The notes: generated from the letters alone by a model not told the origin. A stretch of 64,000 bases of DNA from Microbulbifer flavimaris (GCF_001641755.2 NZ_LRFG02000002.1:620001-684000), one strand, 5' to 3'. Positions 45,383 through 54,624 are shown, counted from the stretch's first letter. A program made the numbers and translations.

Positions 45383-46858
45383 TCAGTCGAGTTCGACACC
45401 GCCAGCCCGCAGGGCGTCAGCCAGCGGTGCGAGCTGCTCTTCGTATTTACGCCAGTGTGCTACGGCCCGCTTGTACAGTGGCTGGCGCACCTGGGCAGAA
45501 CTGGCAGTGGCTACCGCACTGCGATTCTTGTGGAATTCGCCACAGTCGGTTTCCCATTCCATCCCCGCCGTCTTGACCAGGGCCCTGGCTTCAAGATCGA
45601 AACCCTGCACCAGTTTTTCGTAGGACTGGAAGCGGATGCGATCACCCAGTAATTCTTGCCAGTGACGCTTGAGACGGTCATAGGCGAGGTAATAGGCGGC
45701 CAGGTCCTCAAAGCTGTACGAGAACGGATAGCCCATCTTGAACAGCGTCTTGTACATGGCAAAGCAGGCATCCAGCGGGTGGCGCTCCATCCAGATCATG
45801 GTAGCGCCGGGCATCGAGCGGGCAATCAGGCCCGCGTAGAGAAAATTCAGTGGCGTTTTGTCGATATGCTTTTCGGCACCTGAGGCAAAATTACTCAGCC
45901 GCCCGAGGTAACTGCCGGCAATCTTTTCCGGAGCCCAGTGGGCGGTCTCCTGTACCAGTCGCTCTTTCGGCAGGCTGCTACCGGCGAGCACCATCAATGC
46001 CATGGGGAGATCGGTGATCTCCCCGAAGCTGTCGCAGCGGCTGTGGCTGGAGAGAATGCGATCGACCAGTGTGGTCCCCGAACGCGGCAGACCAAAAATA
46101 AACACTGCTTCCTGCCCGGCGCTGGAATCGCAATTCACTGGTTCAAGACGGTTGTGATGCTCCGCAATAAGCGCCAGTGTTTTTTGATCTGACTCCACTC
46201 GATATTTCAGCATCGAGCGACGTTTCTCGGCACCCAACTGGAAATGCCGGAATGCCTGTTCGTACTCCCCGAGATCCTCGAACTCCTTGCCCAGTGCATA
46301 GTGAAGCTTCAAGTGCTCCATGGCCGGGAGTTTCTGGTTACGCAAGGTTCGCTGCAGCTGCTCGATATGGTTACTGTCAGCTGTTACCCGGCGCAGACCA
46401 CTGAGTACGAGCAGTGCCTGTGCATCGTTGGGATCCTCCGCCACCAGGTCTTCCAGCACCTGCTCCGCTTCACTCAGCTCACCGATGGCGAGCAGGTTAA
46501 CACCGAGATTGTAGCGGGCATCGCGATTACCCCCGCTGGCGAGCGGCCGATATATCCGCACCGCCTCCGCCTGTTTCTGTACCAGTGCATACAGTTCGGC
46601 ACAGAGTCCACTGTGATGGTCATTCCCCCGGGCAAGCCGCGCATACTGATCGAGGAGGGCACTGGCCTCCCCATGTTCGCCAGTATAAATCAGGGTGCGT
46701 ATAGCCAGGGGAAACAGGCCCACCTCCCGTGGATAGCTGGAAACTCCCTCGCGCATTATCGCAGCCGCATCGGCAAACATACCTTTTTTCAGCGCCTGAT
46801 TGGCACTGTCAATGAAGGCTGCGGGGGTTTTATTTTTTTGGGTTTGTTCCACAAGCAT
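45383..46858 (-). CDS. TPR-sulfotransferase
   Basis: A 491-residue protein with TPR-like helices in the N-terminal half (SANQALKKGMFADAAAIMREG, ARYNLGVNLLAIGELSEAEQVLEDLV) and a sulfotransferase domain. The PAPS-binding loop is FGLPRSGTTLVDRILSSHS, the 3'-phosphate-binding region lies later (MERHPLDACFAMYKT), and YEKLVQGF is further on. It transfers a sulfate from PAPS to an unknown acceptor. ATG 46858 is preferred over 46948 because the longer frame runs back through the terminator and the TonB end. It lies just downstream of the TonB receptor, a common pairing in marine gammaproteobacteria. Confidence 0.9.
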   Translation of the reverse strand: MLVEQTQKNKTPAAFIDSANQALKKGMFADAAAIMREGVSSYPREVGLFPLAIRTLIYTGEHGEASALLDQYARLARGNDHHSGLCAELYALVQKQAEAVRIYRPLASGGNRDARYNLGVNLLAIGELSEAEQVLEDLVAEDPNDAQALLVLSGLRRVTADSNHIEQLQRTLRNQKLPAMEHLKLHYALGKEFEDLGEYEQAFRHFQLGAEKRRSMLKYRVESDQKTLALIAEHHNRLEPVNCDSSAGQEAVFIFGLPRSGTTLVDRILSSHSRCDSFGEITDLPMALMVLAGSSLPKERLVQETAHWAPEKIAGSYLGRLSNFASGAEKHIDKTPLNFLYAGLIARSMPGATMIWMERHPLDACFAMYKTLFKMGYPFSYSFEDLAAYYLAYDRLKRHWQELLGDRIRFQSYEKLVQGFDLEARALVKTAGMEWETDCGEFHKNRSAVATASSAQVRQPLYKRAVAHWRKYEEQLAPLADALRAGGVELD

Positions 46859-46871
46859 ATTGTTTCCCGGC

Positions 46872-46897
46872 AAAAAAAAGGGGCGCGAAGCGCCCCA
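46872..46897 (-). terminator. Terminator between TonB receptor and sulfotransferase genes
   Basis: Arms GGGGCGC/GCGCCCC with the loop GAA; on the minus strand it is followed by eight T. It lies after the TonB stop and only about 14 bases before the sulfotransferase ATG, so it would act as an attenuator for the second gene. Confidence 0.88.
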
Positions 46898-46919
46898 GTT
46901 ATAACAGCAAACGAGAGAC

Positions 46920-49298
46920 TCAGAAAGTAATGCGCAGATTCGCACCAATGGTTCTCGGCATGGTCAGGAACTGCTTGGAACCATTACCGAAGTACTGCTG
47001 GGAGGGATCCGTGCCCATGTACTCCTCCTTGAACACACCAGTGGTACCCTCCTCATTGGTCAGGTTTTTCGCAAACAGGGTTGCGGTCCACCAGTCACCG
47101 GCCAGCCCCACATGACCATCCAGGAGCGAAAAGCCATCCAGCTCAGCAGCAAAGCGGGCGCTATCACTGGCAGCATTGGTGGCATCGGACTGGTAGTAAG
47201 CGGCCAGGCGGCTGACAAACTCCACATCACCGGCGCCGATAGGTGTGCTGTAGTCCAGTGCGGCAGTAAAGGTGCTCTCCGGGGTGCCGGGCAGGCGGGT
47301 GCCCGCGCTGGCAATCGGCCCATCGTAGCCGGGCGGCGTGAAATCGGAATCCAGTTCCGCATTGACATAGGCGTAGCCCAGGGTGTAGCTCAACTGGTCA
47401 GTGAGATCACCCTGCAGTTCAAGTTCCAGACCGGAGGTGCTGGCCGCATCTGCATTGCCTACCGCAAAGAAGCCCCACCAGCGCGAAGCGGTGTTCACCT
47501 GCACGTTATCCCAGTCGACGGCGAAGGCCGCGACGGTATAGCTAAATGACTCGGTCGTGCCTTTGATACCCAGCTCATAGTTGAGCACTGTATCCGACTC
47601 GTAAACCGACCAGCCCGAGTCCTCGCCAAAGAATCCCTCCGTGGGAACTGCGTTGGAACCTCCACGGCGGTAGCCTTCGGAAACCGTGGCGTAAGCCATG
47701 GTATCTTCACTGATGTCGTAAGAGGCGTTGACCTTGAACAGGACACCGTCGTCTTCCGTAACATTGGAATCGCGGAGCACCGGGAAAATGGCCCCAGAGC
47801 CATAGGCCGGGAAATCCATGTAAACCGACGACTCATATTCATTATCGAACTGGCGCGCACCGAGGGTCAGGTGCAGAGCATCGAGATGCCAGGTTACTTC
47901 CCCATAAAAGGCCAGCTCAGTGAAACTGTCATCCCGGGCGTAATCCCAGTCCTGGTCGCTGGCAACAATGCCCGGGCCCCAGGCTGCATCTGCCCATTGC
48001 TGGAAGCCGCGCACATAACTCTGCTGTGCCCCTGCGGTCTCCTGATCCATGTAGAAGGCACCGACGATCCAGTCCACGTTGCCCTCGGTATTGGATACCA
48101 GGCGCAGTTCCTGGATAAAGGCACTGTCTTCGTACTGGCGCACGGCCTCAGCCATAGGCCGGTTGTAGTTGTAATAGTAATCAGCAATCCAGCCGTTCTG
48201 GGCATAGAAGCCGGTGTTTTCAGAAATGGAGTCACCGGTGTGCTCGTAGTCGGAAGTGGAAGATGTCAGGGTGGCAAAGCCCAGGTCCACTTCGGCTTCA
48301 AGACTGGTCAGGCTGGCCTCGCGACTGGAGGGCTCCAGCTGGATGGAACCGTTTTCGTAATCATCATAGGACTGGCCCCAGCCATCCTGGCCGACGGTCT
48401 GCTGGCGGCGACCACCGATATCGTCCTCCTGCATCATGTGAGTCAGTAGGACCTCCGATGACTCGGTGGGACGCCAGAGGGCAGCGACTTTGCCGTAAGT
48501 GATTTCCACTGTATCGGCATCTTCCACAGACTTGTAGCTGGCATCGGGAGACAACACGCCGCTGGGGGCAGTCGGCACGCCGTTGCCGTCGAGTCGATAG
48601 ACATTCACGTAATCGACGATACCGGCGTTATCGACAAAGCCACCGGACGCGCGAATGGCGAAATTATCGGAGATGGCAAAGTTGGCCACCATATCACTGG
48701 AGTAGTTGAGTCCATCGGAGCCGGCGGTGGAGGAGACTCCGGAACTGATATCCGCGGAGAAGCCCTCGGTGCTCGGTTTACGGGTGATATAGCGCACGGT
48801 GCCGCCCAGGGAGCCGGAGCCGTACAGGGTGCCCTGCGGACCGCGCAGCACTTCCACCCGTTCCAGGTCCTTGAGCAGGAAGTTGGCGTAGACCGGCGTG
48901 CTGTTCACATAGGTGGAGACAGTCGGTGCCGCTGCCACGGAATAATCACCCAGGGCGGCGCTGTCCACGTTGAGGCCGCGAATCATGATGCCGTTGATCA
49001 CGCCGGAATTGCGGTTGCCCCGGTCGACTACCGCCACACCCGGGATATTGCGCATCAACTCGGCCTGCTCGGTAATCTGCGCCCGGGCCACATCCTCGCC
49101 GGAAACGGCGGAGATGTTGTAGGGCACGTCCTGGATGGTGGTTTCGCGGCTGGTGGCGGTGACGATGATCTCTTCCATCATCTCCCCATCCTGCGCGGTG
49201 GCGATCTGGGGCAACGTCAGTACATAACCGGTGGAAACGGCGGCAACCGCAGTTGCCAGCGCCTTTCTGCTGAACCCCTTTTGAGATTGCTCTTTCAT
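46920..49298 (-). CDS. TonB-dependent outer-membrane receptor
   Basis: A 792-residue receptor: signal peptide (about 1-35), a TonB box (EEIIVTATSR), a plug domain (VPYNISAVSGEDVARAQITEQAELMRNIPGV, ERVEVLRGPQGTLYGSGSLGGTVRYITRKPS) and a beta-barrel that ends in NLRITF with a C-terminal Phe. It takes up a large substrate with energy from TonB-ExbBD. The substrate is unknown. The downstream sulfotransferase and nearby peptidases do not decide it. The ATG follows an AGAGGGAACC element. Confidence 0.93.
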   Translation of the reverse strand: MKEQSQKGFSRKALATAVAAVSTGYVLTLPQIATAQDGEMMEEIIVTATSRETTIQDVPYNISAVSGEDVARAQITEQAELMRNIPGVAVVDRGNRNSGVINGIMIRGLNVDSAALGDYSVAAAPTVSTYVNSTPVYANFLLKDLERVEVLRGPQGTLYGSGSLGGTVRYITRKPSTEGFSADISSGVSSTAGSDGLNYSSDMVANFAISDNFAIRASGGFVDNAGIVDYVNVYRLDGNGVPTAPSGVLSPDASYKSVEDADTVEITYGKVAALWRPTESSEVLLTHMMQEDDIGGRRQQTVGQDGWGQSYDDYENGSIQLEPSSREASLTSLEAEVDLGFATLTSSTSDYEHTGDSISENTGFYAQNGWIADYYYNYNRPMAEAVRQYEDSAFIQELRLVSNTEGNVDWIVGAFYMDQETAGAQQSYVRGFQQWADAAWGPGIVASDQDWDYARDDSFTELAFYGEVTWHLDALHLTLGARQFDNEYESSVYMDFPAYGSGAIFPVLRDSNVTEDDGVLFKVNASYDISEDTMAYATVSEGYRRGGSNAVPTEGFFGEDSGWSVYESDTVLNYELGIKGTTESFSYTVAAFAVDWDNVQVNTASRWWGFFAVGNADAASTSGLELELQGDLTDQLSYTLGYAYVNAELDSDFTPPGYDGPIASAGTRLPGTPESTFTAALDYSTPIGAGDVEFVSRLAAYYQSDATNAASDSARFAAELDGFSLLDGHVGLAGDWWTATLFAKNLTNEEGTTGVFKEEYMGTDPSQQYFGNGSKQFLTMPRTIGANLRITF

Positions 49299-49440
49299 GG
49301 TTCCCTCTGCTCTTTGCTATCCGGCCGTACCGCGCCGTTTTATGTTATCGGACAATGACTATCGCGCGTACTTGTTTAAAAAATTAGGGCCAGCCGACGC
49401 GCACTGACTGGTCCAGAAACTTCATTCACATCACTCACGA

Positions 49441-50295
49441 TCAATCGGGGACTTTCAGCACTCCCAGCTCCCTGTAGGCTGCCGACTCTGCACCCTGCTC
49501 GTATTGCGGGAAGCGGACCTTGCCATCGCGGAAGCTCTTCAGCGTCTGTCCCAACCCTTTCATGCCGCGTTCGCGCACGCGCTGGACTTTGTCCAGGTCC
49601 ACTTCGAAGGCAATGACTTCCTCATCCACAGAAGCCTCATGCACGGTCTCACCCTCCGGCCCCACGATAATCGAGCGCCCCACGCCCTGGGCGCCGCAGG
49701 AATTCACGTCTACCACGTAACACTGGTTGGTGATGGCGCTGGCGCGGACGATAGAAAGCTCATCGACGCGGTCGATAGTGTCGGTCTTGGTGGGGTGGAT
49801 AATGATTTCAGCGCCCATCCAGGTCAGGGCCCGGGTTGTCTCCGGGAACCACATGTCGTAACAGATGGAGACTCCGAAACGGCCCACCTCCGGCACATCG
49901 AACACTACAAACTGATCACCGCCGGTAACGCCCTTTTCGTAGGGCAGGAACGGGTAGATCTTGCGATAGCGCGCCACCACATCGCCGTCCGGGTCGATGA
50001 CCGGCGTGGTATTGAAGACGGCGCTGCCACATTTCTCGTACATGGAACCCGGCACCAACCAGATGCCCAGTTCCCGCGCACTGCGACAGAAAGCCTGCTC
50101 CTCCGGTGACGGCAGCTCCCGTGCGTGTTGCACTCCCACACCGCGCAGGGCCAGCTCCGGCAGGACCACCATCCGCACCCAGGGAAAGCGCAGCTTGGTT
50201 TTCTGGATCCGCTGTAGCAGCAATTCCAGGTTGTCGGCTTCGGCCAGCTGAAGCTGTAAAGCCGCGATTCCAAAGTGTTTGCGTGGATTGTTCAT
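49441..50295 (-). CDS. Carbon-nitrogen hydrolase (nitrilase superfamily)
   Basis: A 284-residue amidase-type enzyme with the three catalytic residues of the superfamily: Glu in VVLPELALRG (about residue 45), Lys in RYRKIYPFLPYEKG (about 112) and Cys in VSICYDMWFPE (about 146). Substrate class unknown: aliphatic amidase, carbamoyl-amino-acid hydrolase or omega-amidase would all fit the module B context, where an omega-amino acid would then feed the aminotransferase. It is divergent from the MFS carrier across 329 bases. Confidence 0.9.
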   Translation of the reverse strand: MNNPRKHFGIAALQLQLAEADNLELLLQRIQKTKLRFPWVRMVVLPELALRGVGVQHARELPSPEEQAFCRSARELGIWLVPGSMYEKCGSAVFNTTPVIDPDGDVVARYRKIYPFLPYEKGVTGGDQFVVFDVPEVGRFGVSICYDMWFPETTRALTWMGAEIIIHPTKTDTIDRVDELSIVRASAITNQCYVVDVNSCGAQGVGRSIIVGPEGETVHEASVDEEVIAFEVDLDKVQRVRERGMKGLGQTLKSFRDGKVRFPQYEQGAESAAYRELGVLKVPD

Positions 50296-50624
50296 CGCCT
50301 GAAAATTCCTGCTTGTCGCTGCCGCTTTTCAGGGGGTTCGGCCCCCGCGTTTTTTTATCTGGATTTATCTTGGCGGAATGCCCACTGGCCCAATAGGTCC
50401 AGATGAGCCCCGACGATGAGTCCAAAGCCGCTTTTCTGGTCCCACACCCCGCCTGCTGTCCGGTTGGCACCATGGTCCCTGGCCATCTGGCCCTATCCTC
50501 ACACCCCCAATCCGTTAGCGTTGCGCCAGGTGATAGGAATACACTGACCTCTCTGGACTACAGGAAGCAGTGCCATTGAGAGAGGCCTCGACAGATAACA
50601 GGGCAGAGCCCAGCCGGAGACAAG
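50296..50624. promoter_or_regulatory. Divergent control region of amidase and MFS genes with CTGGAC-type boxes
   Basis: No gene seen. The region has a hairpin (next entry) and four sites resembling the MocR/TauR box CTGGAC-Y-TA: CTGGATTTAT at 50359-50368, ATAGGTCCAG (reverse of CTGGACCTAT) at 50393-50402, CTGGCCCTAT at 50487-50496 and CTGGACTACA at 50553-50562. They lie between the divergent amidase and MFS promoters. The MocR-like gene at 51979-53784 is the natural candidate binder (inference). Confidence 0.5.
50332..50357 (+). terminator. Orphan hairpin with T-run
   Basis: GGGGG-TTCGG-CCCCC followed by GCG and seven T, read on the plus strand. No plus-strand gene ends here, so this may end an antisense or small RNA, or it may be a fortuitous hairpin in the amidase leader. 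Confidence 0.5.
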
Positions 50625-51872
50625 ATGAGCGAAAATGCAGAGAGCTTGATCGACCGCGGTGAATTCACTCCTGCAAAGGGGATATTTGCCGGCGCACCAA
50701 CTGTGAGCGCCCAGGGCTGGGCTGCCAGCATCCTGCTGGCCTTCCTCTCCTCAGCGGGCCTTTACTACGTCAACATCGCCCCGGTCATCTCGAATGCACT
50801 GATGTCTGGCGCGGGGCTGTCGGCAGCAGAGTCCGGAGATATCCTCTCGGCCAATTTCTTTGGGGCCGCACTCGGGGCTTTCGGTATCACTTTCCTGATT
50901 CGCTTTATTCCGCGCTGGAAGCCCGCAGCCTGTGCGCTCCTGCTGTCATCCATTGGCCTGGACCTGCTGACCATTTCTTTATCCGCTCCGGAGTCACTGG
51001 TTCCGCTGCGTTTCGTTCATGGGGTGTTGGGGGGTAGCCTCGTGGGCCTGGGTTTTGCGGTCATCAGCCGCAGCGGGATTGCTGGTCGCGCGTTCGGGAT
51101 GTTGCTCGCTGTACAGTATCTGGGCGGGTTCATCGGTATCATCACCCTGCCTTCACTGGTGCCACAGTTCGGCGCTTACGTACCGTTCTACGCGTTGATT
51201 ACCTTCAGCACCTGCACACTGTTGATGGTGATCTTCCTTCCCGCCTATCCCCTGCCTGCCGGAAAATCGACTCGTTCCATCCTGCCGAAGAAGCTTGTTC
51301 TCCCGGTTACGCCAATCCTGCTGACCCTTCTGGCACTGTTCTGTTTCCAGCTGGCCAACATGGCGCTGTTTGCATTTATTATTGACCTGGGCCACGCTTT
51401 TGGCCTCACCCCGGGCTATGTCGACCTCACCGTGGGCTGGGCGAGCTTCATCGCCATTTCAGGCGCCATACTTGCGGCGCACACAGGCGATCGCTTCGAT
51501 CTCACGCGCCCCCTGGCCATCGCACTGGTCGCAACTGTGGCAGGTATTGCTTTGTTCCTTGCCAGCGCCAGCCCACTCGCCTTTTTCGCCGCTAATGTCA
51601 TCACCGGCATTACATGGGCTTTCTGCGTGGCCTACTTGTTGACGATGGTGTCTCGCTTTGACGCGGCAGGGCAGATGGGAGCTTTCGGCGGTTTCGCTTC
51701 TAAAATGGGGCTGGCATCCGGGCCTGTCATTGCGGGCCGCCTGCTCTCAGGAGGGGGGGACTACTCTCAGCTCATCATCCTGGCATCCGTGTTGCTGCTG
51801 GTTTGTTTCGCGGCTTTACCAGCAGCGGTCAAACTGGACCATGCCGGGAACAACAGCGGTGCAGAAACCTAA
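50625..51872 (+). CDS. MFS transporter
   Basis: A 415-residue inner-membrane carrier with about 12 hydrophobic segments. It starts in a cytosolic tail (MSENAESLIDRGEFTP), then GWAASILLAFLSSAGLYYVNIAPV. The first-helix-loop motif is weak. LRFVHGVLGGSLVGLGFAVISR is the region of the second MFS repeat. It could import or export an omega-amino acid, taurine-like compound or amide, given its position between the amidase and the MocR gene. The SD is AGCCGGAGACAAG. Substrate not determinable. Confidence 0.9.
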   Translation: MSENAESLIDRGEFTPAKGIFAGAPTVSAQGWAASILLAFLSSAGLYYVNIAPVISNALMSGAGLSAAESGDILSANFFGAALGAFGITFLIRFIPRWKPAACALLLSSIGLDLLTISLSAPESLVPLRFVHGVLGGSLVGLGFAVISRSGIAGRAFGMLLAVQYLGGFIGIITLPSLVPQFGAYVPFYALITFSTCTLLMVIFLPAYPLPAGKSTRSILPKKLVLPVTPILLTLLALFCFQLANMALFAFIIDLGHAFGLTPGYVDLTVGWASFIAISGAILAAHTGDRFDLTRPLAIALVATVAGIALFLASASPLAFFAANVITGITWAFCVAYLLTMVSRFDAAGQMGAFGGFASKMGLASGPVIAGRLLSGGGDYSQLIILASVLLLVCFAALPAAVKLDHAGNNSGAET

Positions 51873-51884
51873 GGATCTTCCCAT

Positions 51885-51917
51885 GGTGCTTCCCGGGGGC
51901 CAACCCCCGGAAAGCAC
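51885..51917. other. Large imperfect hairpin between MFS and MocR genes
   Basis: Arms of 15 bases, GGTGCTTcCCGGGGG and CCCCCGGAAAGCACC, around a 4-base CCAA loop, with one mismatch. No T-run on either side. It lies between the convergent MFS and MocR-like genes, where it could stop transcription Rho-dependently or act as an mRNA end. Confidence 0.55.
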
Positions 51918-51978
51918 CACGGCTTTCATTGCTCAACATAAGTTGGTATCAGGAAAGGTGGGGACCGGGGCAGGCTGT

Positions 51979-53784
51979 TCACTCCCGAGCGAGGATGCCG
52001 GTATCGATCAGCTGGCCACTCTCGCCAAACCACTTGATCAGGTGGCCGTCCACCACCACGTGGAAACTGGCCGCGCGGCCGTAGGACCAGTTGCGCCACT
52101 GGCGCACCCACATATCACCACTCAGCCACCAGCGGCCGGTGTCTGTCTCGTCCACGTCCACGTCGTTGCGCGCATAGCCGAGCAGGGTACCGTCCTCCAT
52201 CACCTGCACCCGGTAGGATTCGCCCAGTGCGTTGGTACCCAGCAGCACGGCACCGGGGAACTCTCGCTGCAGGTCAGCGGCGTACAGCCGCCGGCCGCGG
52301 GCATTGGCCAGCGTCTCTTCACCTGCGGAAACTTCGCCGTTGATCAGCTGCGCGAGGATACGCACCCCGGCCTCAATACGGTCCGCCTCGATGGCCGCAT
52401 AGCCGAGGCGCAGCGCGTTGGAGTCCTTGACCACTTCCAGTAGCAGACCCTGCTGCTCGGCCTCTTTCTGCACCTGTTCAGCGCTGACATGCTCGGGCAA
52501 TTCCAGCCAGCAGGCGGTGCCGGAACTGGCGCGGCGCGCCTGTAATTTGGGCAGGTGATGCATCAACGCCTCACCAAGGGCAGTCCAGCGCTCGCGCAAC
52601 TGGCGGGTAATGCGGAAGATGGCCGCATCCAAGTGACCGGAGGCAATAAATTTTGCCAGCAGGCGCTGGTTGATGGCCGGCACCCGCTCCCGCAGCGTAT
52701 AGCGCAGTGCCCGCAAACGCTGGATCACCGGCTTGGGCGCCACCACGAATGCCACCTGCATGCCGGGGTCGATGACGCGGGGGAACTGATACAGATAAAT
52801 CACAGATTCGCCACCGCCCAGGCTTTTCAGTGGTGGCAGTGGATTGCCGTGATAACAAAACTCGTGGTCACAGTCGTTCTCGATAACCACTGCACCCTGA
52901 TCCGCGGCGGCCTGCAACAACTGCCGGCGCCGCTCGAGACTGGTAGTCACCGCGGTGGGATTGTGGGCACTGGGCTGCAGGTACCAGCAGTGGCTGCTCT
53001 CCAGCACATTGTCGAGCAAAGGTCCGTCTGCATCCTGGGCAACCCCTTCAATGGCCGCGCCCGTGCGCCGGAAGATTTCCTCGGTCTCACTGCAGCCGGG
53101 TGACACCATCCCCAGCTTGCGGTTATTACCCAGCAACAGCTGCCCCAGGAGGTAACAGGCCTGTGGCAGGCCACTGGCCAGCAGCACCTGGCCCGGGTCC
53201 ACATAGATACCCCGGCGTGGCAGCAGGCGTGTACAGATCTGCTCTACCAGCTGGCGATCATCTTCATTGCCGCCCAGGGTGGCCCACTGGGCCACCTCGC
53301 GGCCGGTGTAGATATCGCGAGTGCACTCACGCCACTCGGCGCCGGGAAACAACCGCGGGTCATATTCGTTGCTGACGAAGGGAAACGGGTACTGCAGCCA
53401 GTTGGCGGGGCGCACCCGCAGGGCGCGTCGACTGACGGAAACCGGGTTGCAATGTTGCCGCCAGAAGCTGCGATCAACCTCGCTGCTGGTCGAAGCGGGC
53501 AGGGCCTCACTGTGACTGATGACACCCTGCTCCTGCACCGCGCTGCTGACAAAAAATCCACTGCGCTCCCGGGTGATCAGGAAGCCATCGTCCACCAGTT
53601 GCTGATAGGCAAGCACGACCGTATTGCGAGCCACCCCCAGCTGTTCCGCCATGCGACGGGAGGACGGCATGCGATGGCCGGCGGGAATACTGCCGGAGAG
53701 GATACCCTGGATAATTTTTTCCCGGATCTGGGCCTGCAGGCTTTTCTCAGTCTGCGGGTCCAGAACGATCAGCGATTCGGCCAT
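51979..53784 (-). CDS. MocR-type GntR regulator lacking the PLP lysine, with extra C-terminal domain
   Basis: A 601-residue protein. Residues about 10-75 are a GntR-type winged HTH (IREKIIQGILSGSIPAGHRMPSSRRMAEQLG). Then a fold-type-I aminotransferase-like domain: PSAHNPTAVTTSLERRRQLL and ENDCDHEFCYHG match MocR. The usual FSK PLP-lysine motif is replaced by QFPRVIDPGM, so the Schiff-base Lys is Arg. After about residue 475 comes an extra region of about 125 residues (FPGAVLLGTNALGESYRV, TGRWWLSGDMWVR), absent in typical MocR proteins of about 470 residues. ATG 53784 is chosen over 53814. It may control the amidase, MFS and aminotransferase genes. Confidence 0.86.
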   Translation of the reverse strand: MAESLIVLDPQTEKSLQAQIREKIIQGILSGSIPAGHRMPSSRRMAEQLGVARNTVVLAYQQLVDDGFLITRERSGFFVSSAVQEQGVISHSEALPASTSSEVDRSFWRQHCNPVSVSRRALRVRPANWLQYPFPFVSNEYDPRLFPGAEWRECTRDIYTGREVAQWATLGGNEDDRQLVEQICTRLLPRRGIYVDPGQVLLASGLPQACYLLGQLLLGNNRKLGMVSPGCSETEEIFRRTGAAIEGVAQDADGPLLDNVLESSHCWYLQPSAHNPTAVTTSLERRRQLLQAAADQGAVVIENDCDHEFCYHGNPLPPLKSLGGGESVIYLYQFPRVIDPGMQVAFVVAPKPVIQRLRALRYTLRERVPAINQRLLAKFIASGHLDAAIFRITRQLRERWTALGEALMHHLPKLQARRASSGTACWLELPEHVSAEQVQKEAEQQGLLLEVVKDSNALRLGYAAIEADRIEAGVRILAQLINGEVSAGEETLANARGRRLYAADLQREFPGAVLLGTNALGESYRVQVMEDGTLLGYARNDVDVDETDTGRWWLSGDMWVRQWRNWSYGRAASFHVVVDGHLIKWFGESGQLIDTGILARE

Positions 53785-53887
53785 GACGGGCTCTTGATGG
53801 TGTGGGACACCCACTCAACGTGACGGGTATCTCAATTTATTATGCGCTGATAATGCCTTTAAGGCCGCGACCATGGCAAGCGACAGA

Positions 53888-54484
53888 CTAGGCGGTGGTA
53901 TGGCTCTCCGCCTCCTTGAAGCGCTTGCGCACACGGAAAGCAAACCAGATCAGGGGAAGCCCGAGGGCAATGGCATAGGCCCCGATCAACCACACCAGCG
54001 CCAGTGCCCCGGCACCTGGATTGACCAGGATGGCGATACCAAACAGCACCGACAGCATGCCCGCAGCGATCAACAGCCACTCACCGCGAATCTCCTTGCG
54101 CAGCCGAACAGCGCCGACGATCTCGAACAACCCGCGCACCAGAGCCCAGGCACCGATGAACAGCACCAGCACCAGTCCGGTTATTTGGGGATAAATAAAT
54201 GTGATGATGCCGGCGGCCACACTCACCAACCCGACCACGATCAGCCACCACATGGGCGTCGATTTATGCCGGCCCTTGACTGCGGCAATGAGTGCGATGA
54301 AACCATCGAACAGGGCATAGACCCCAAACAGGATCACCAGGGTCAGCAGCGTAAGGCCGGGCCAGATGAAGGCCAGCAGACCGAAAATCACCGCGGCGAC
54401 ACCGCGCAGTAGCAGCAACCACCAGTTTTCGGCCAGCACACTCAGAATCGGCCGCTCTGGCAGTGGATAGGGCTCGGCAGGCAT
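53888..54484 (-). CDS. HdeD/DUF308-family membrane protein
   Basis: A 198-residue inner-membrane protein with six hydrophobic segments and the HdeD-type pairs: NWWLLLLRGVAAVIFGLLAFIWPGLTLLTLVILFG, then a repeat WLIVVGLVSVAAGIITFIYPQITGLVLVLFIGAWALVRG. The end is basic (RVRKRFKEAE). HdeD in enteric bacteria is linked to acid resistance, but the activity is unknown. It is separated from MocR by about 100 bases and lies on the same strand as the aminotransferase, but a large hairpin and 190 bases intervene. Confidence 0.88.
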   Translation of the reverse strand: MPAEPYPLPERPILSVLAENWWLLLLRGVAAVIFGLLAFIWPGLTLLTLVILFGVYALFDGFIALIAAVKGRHKSTPMWWLIVVGLVSVAAGIITFIYPQITGLVLVLFIGAWALVRGLFEIVGAVRLRKEIRGEWLLIAAGMLSVLFGIAILVNPGAGALALVWLIGAYAIALGLPLIWFAFRVRKRFKEAESHTTA

Positions 54485-54563
54485 CGGGGAATCTCCGCGT
54501 TATATAACCCAGATACCCGAAGTGTAGACGGCGGCGCCAAAATACCCCCGCAACAAAAGAAGA

Positions 54564-54624
54564 GCGGCCCGCGGCCGCGACCACAGTCGACTCTGCAAAG
54601 ACTGTGGTCGCGGCAACGGGCCGC
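54564..54624 (-). terminator. Large terminator hairpin of the module B aminotransferase
   Basis: A double stem: outer GCGGCCCG/CGGGCCGC and inner GCCGCGACCACAGTC/GACTGTGGTCGCGGC around an 11-base loop. On the minus strand it ends CGCTCTTCTTTTG. It lies after the aminotransferase stop (54674) and before the HdeD gene; on the plus strand TTGTTTT follows too. Confidence 0.78.
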
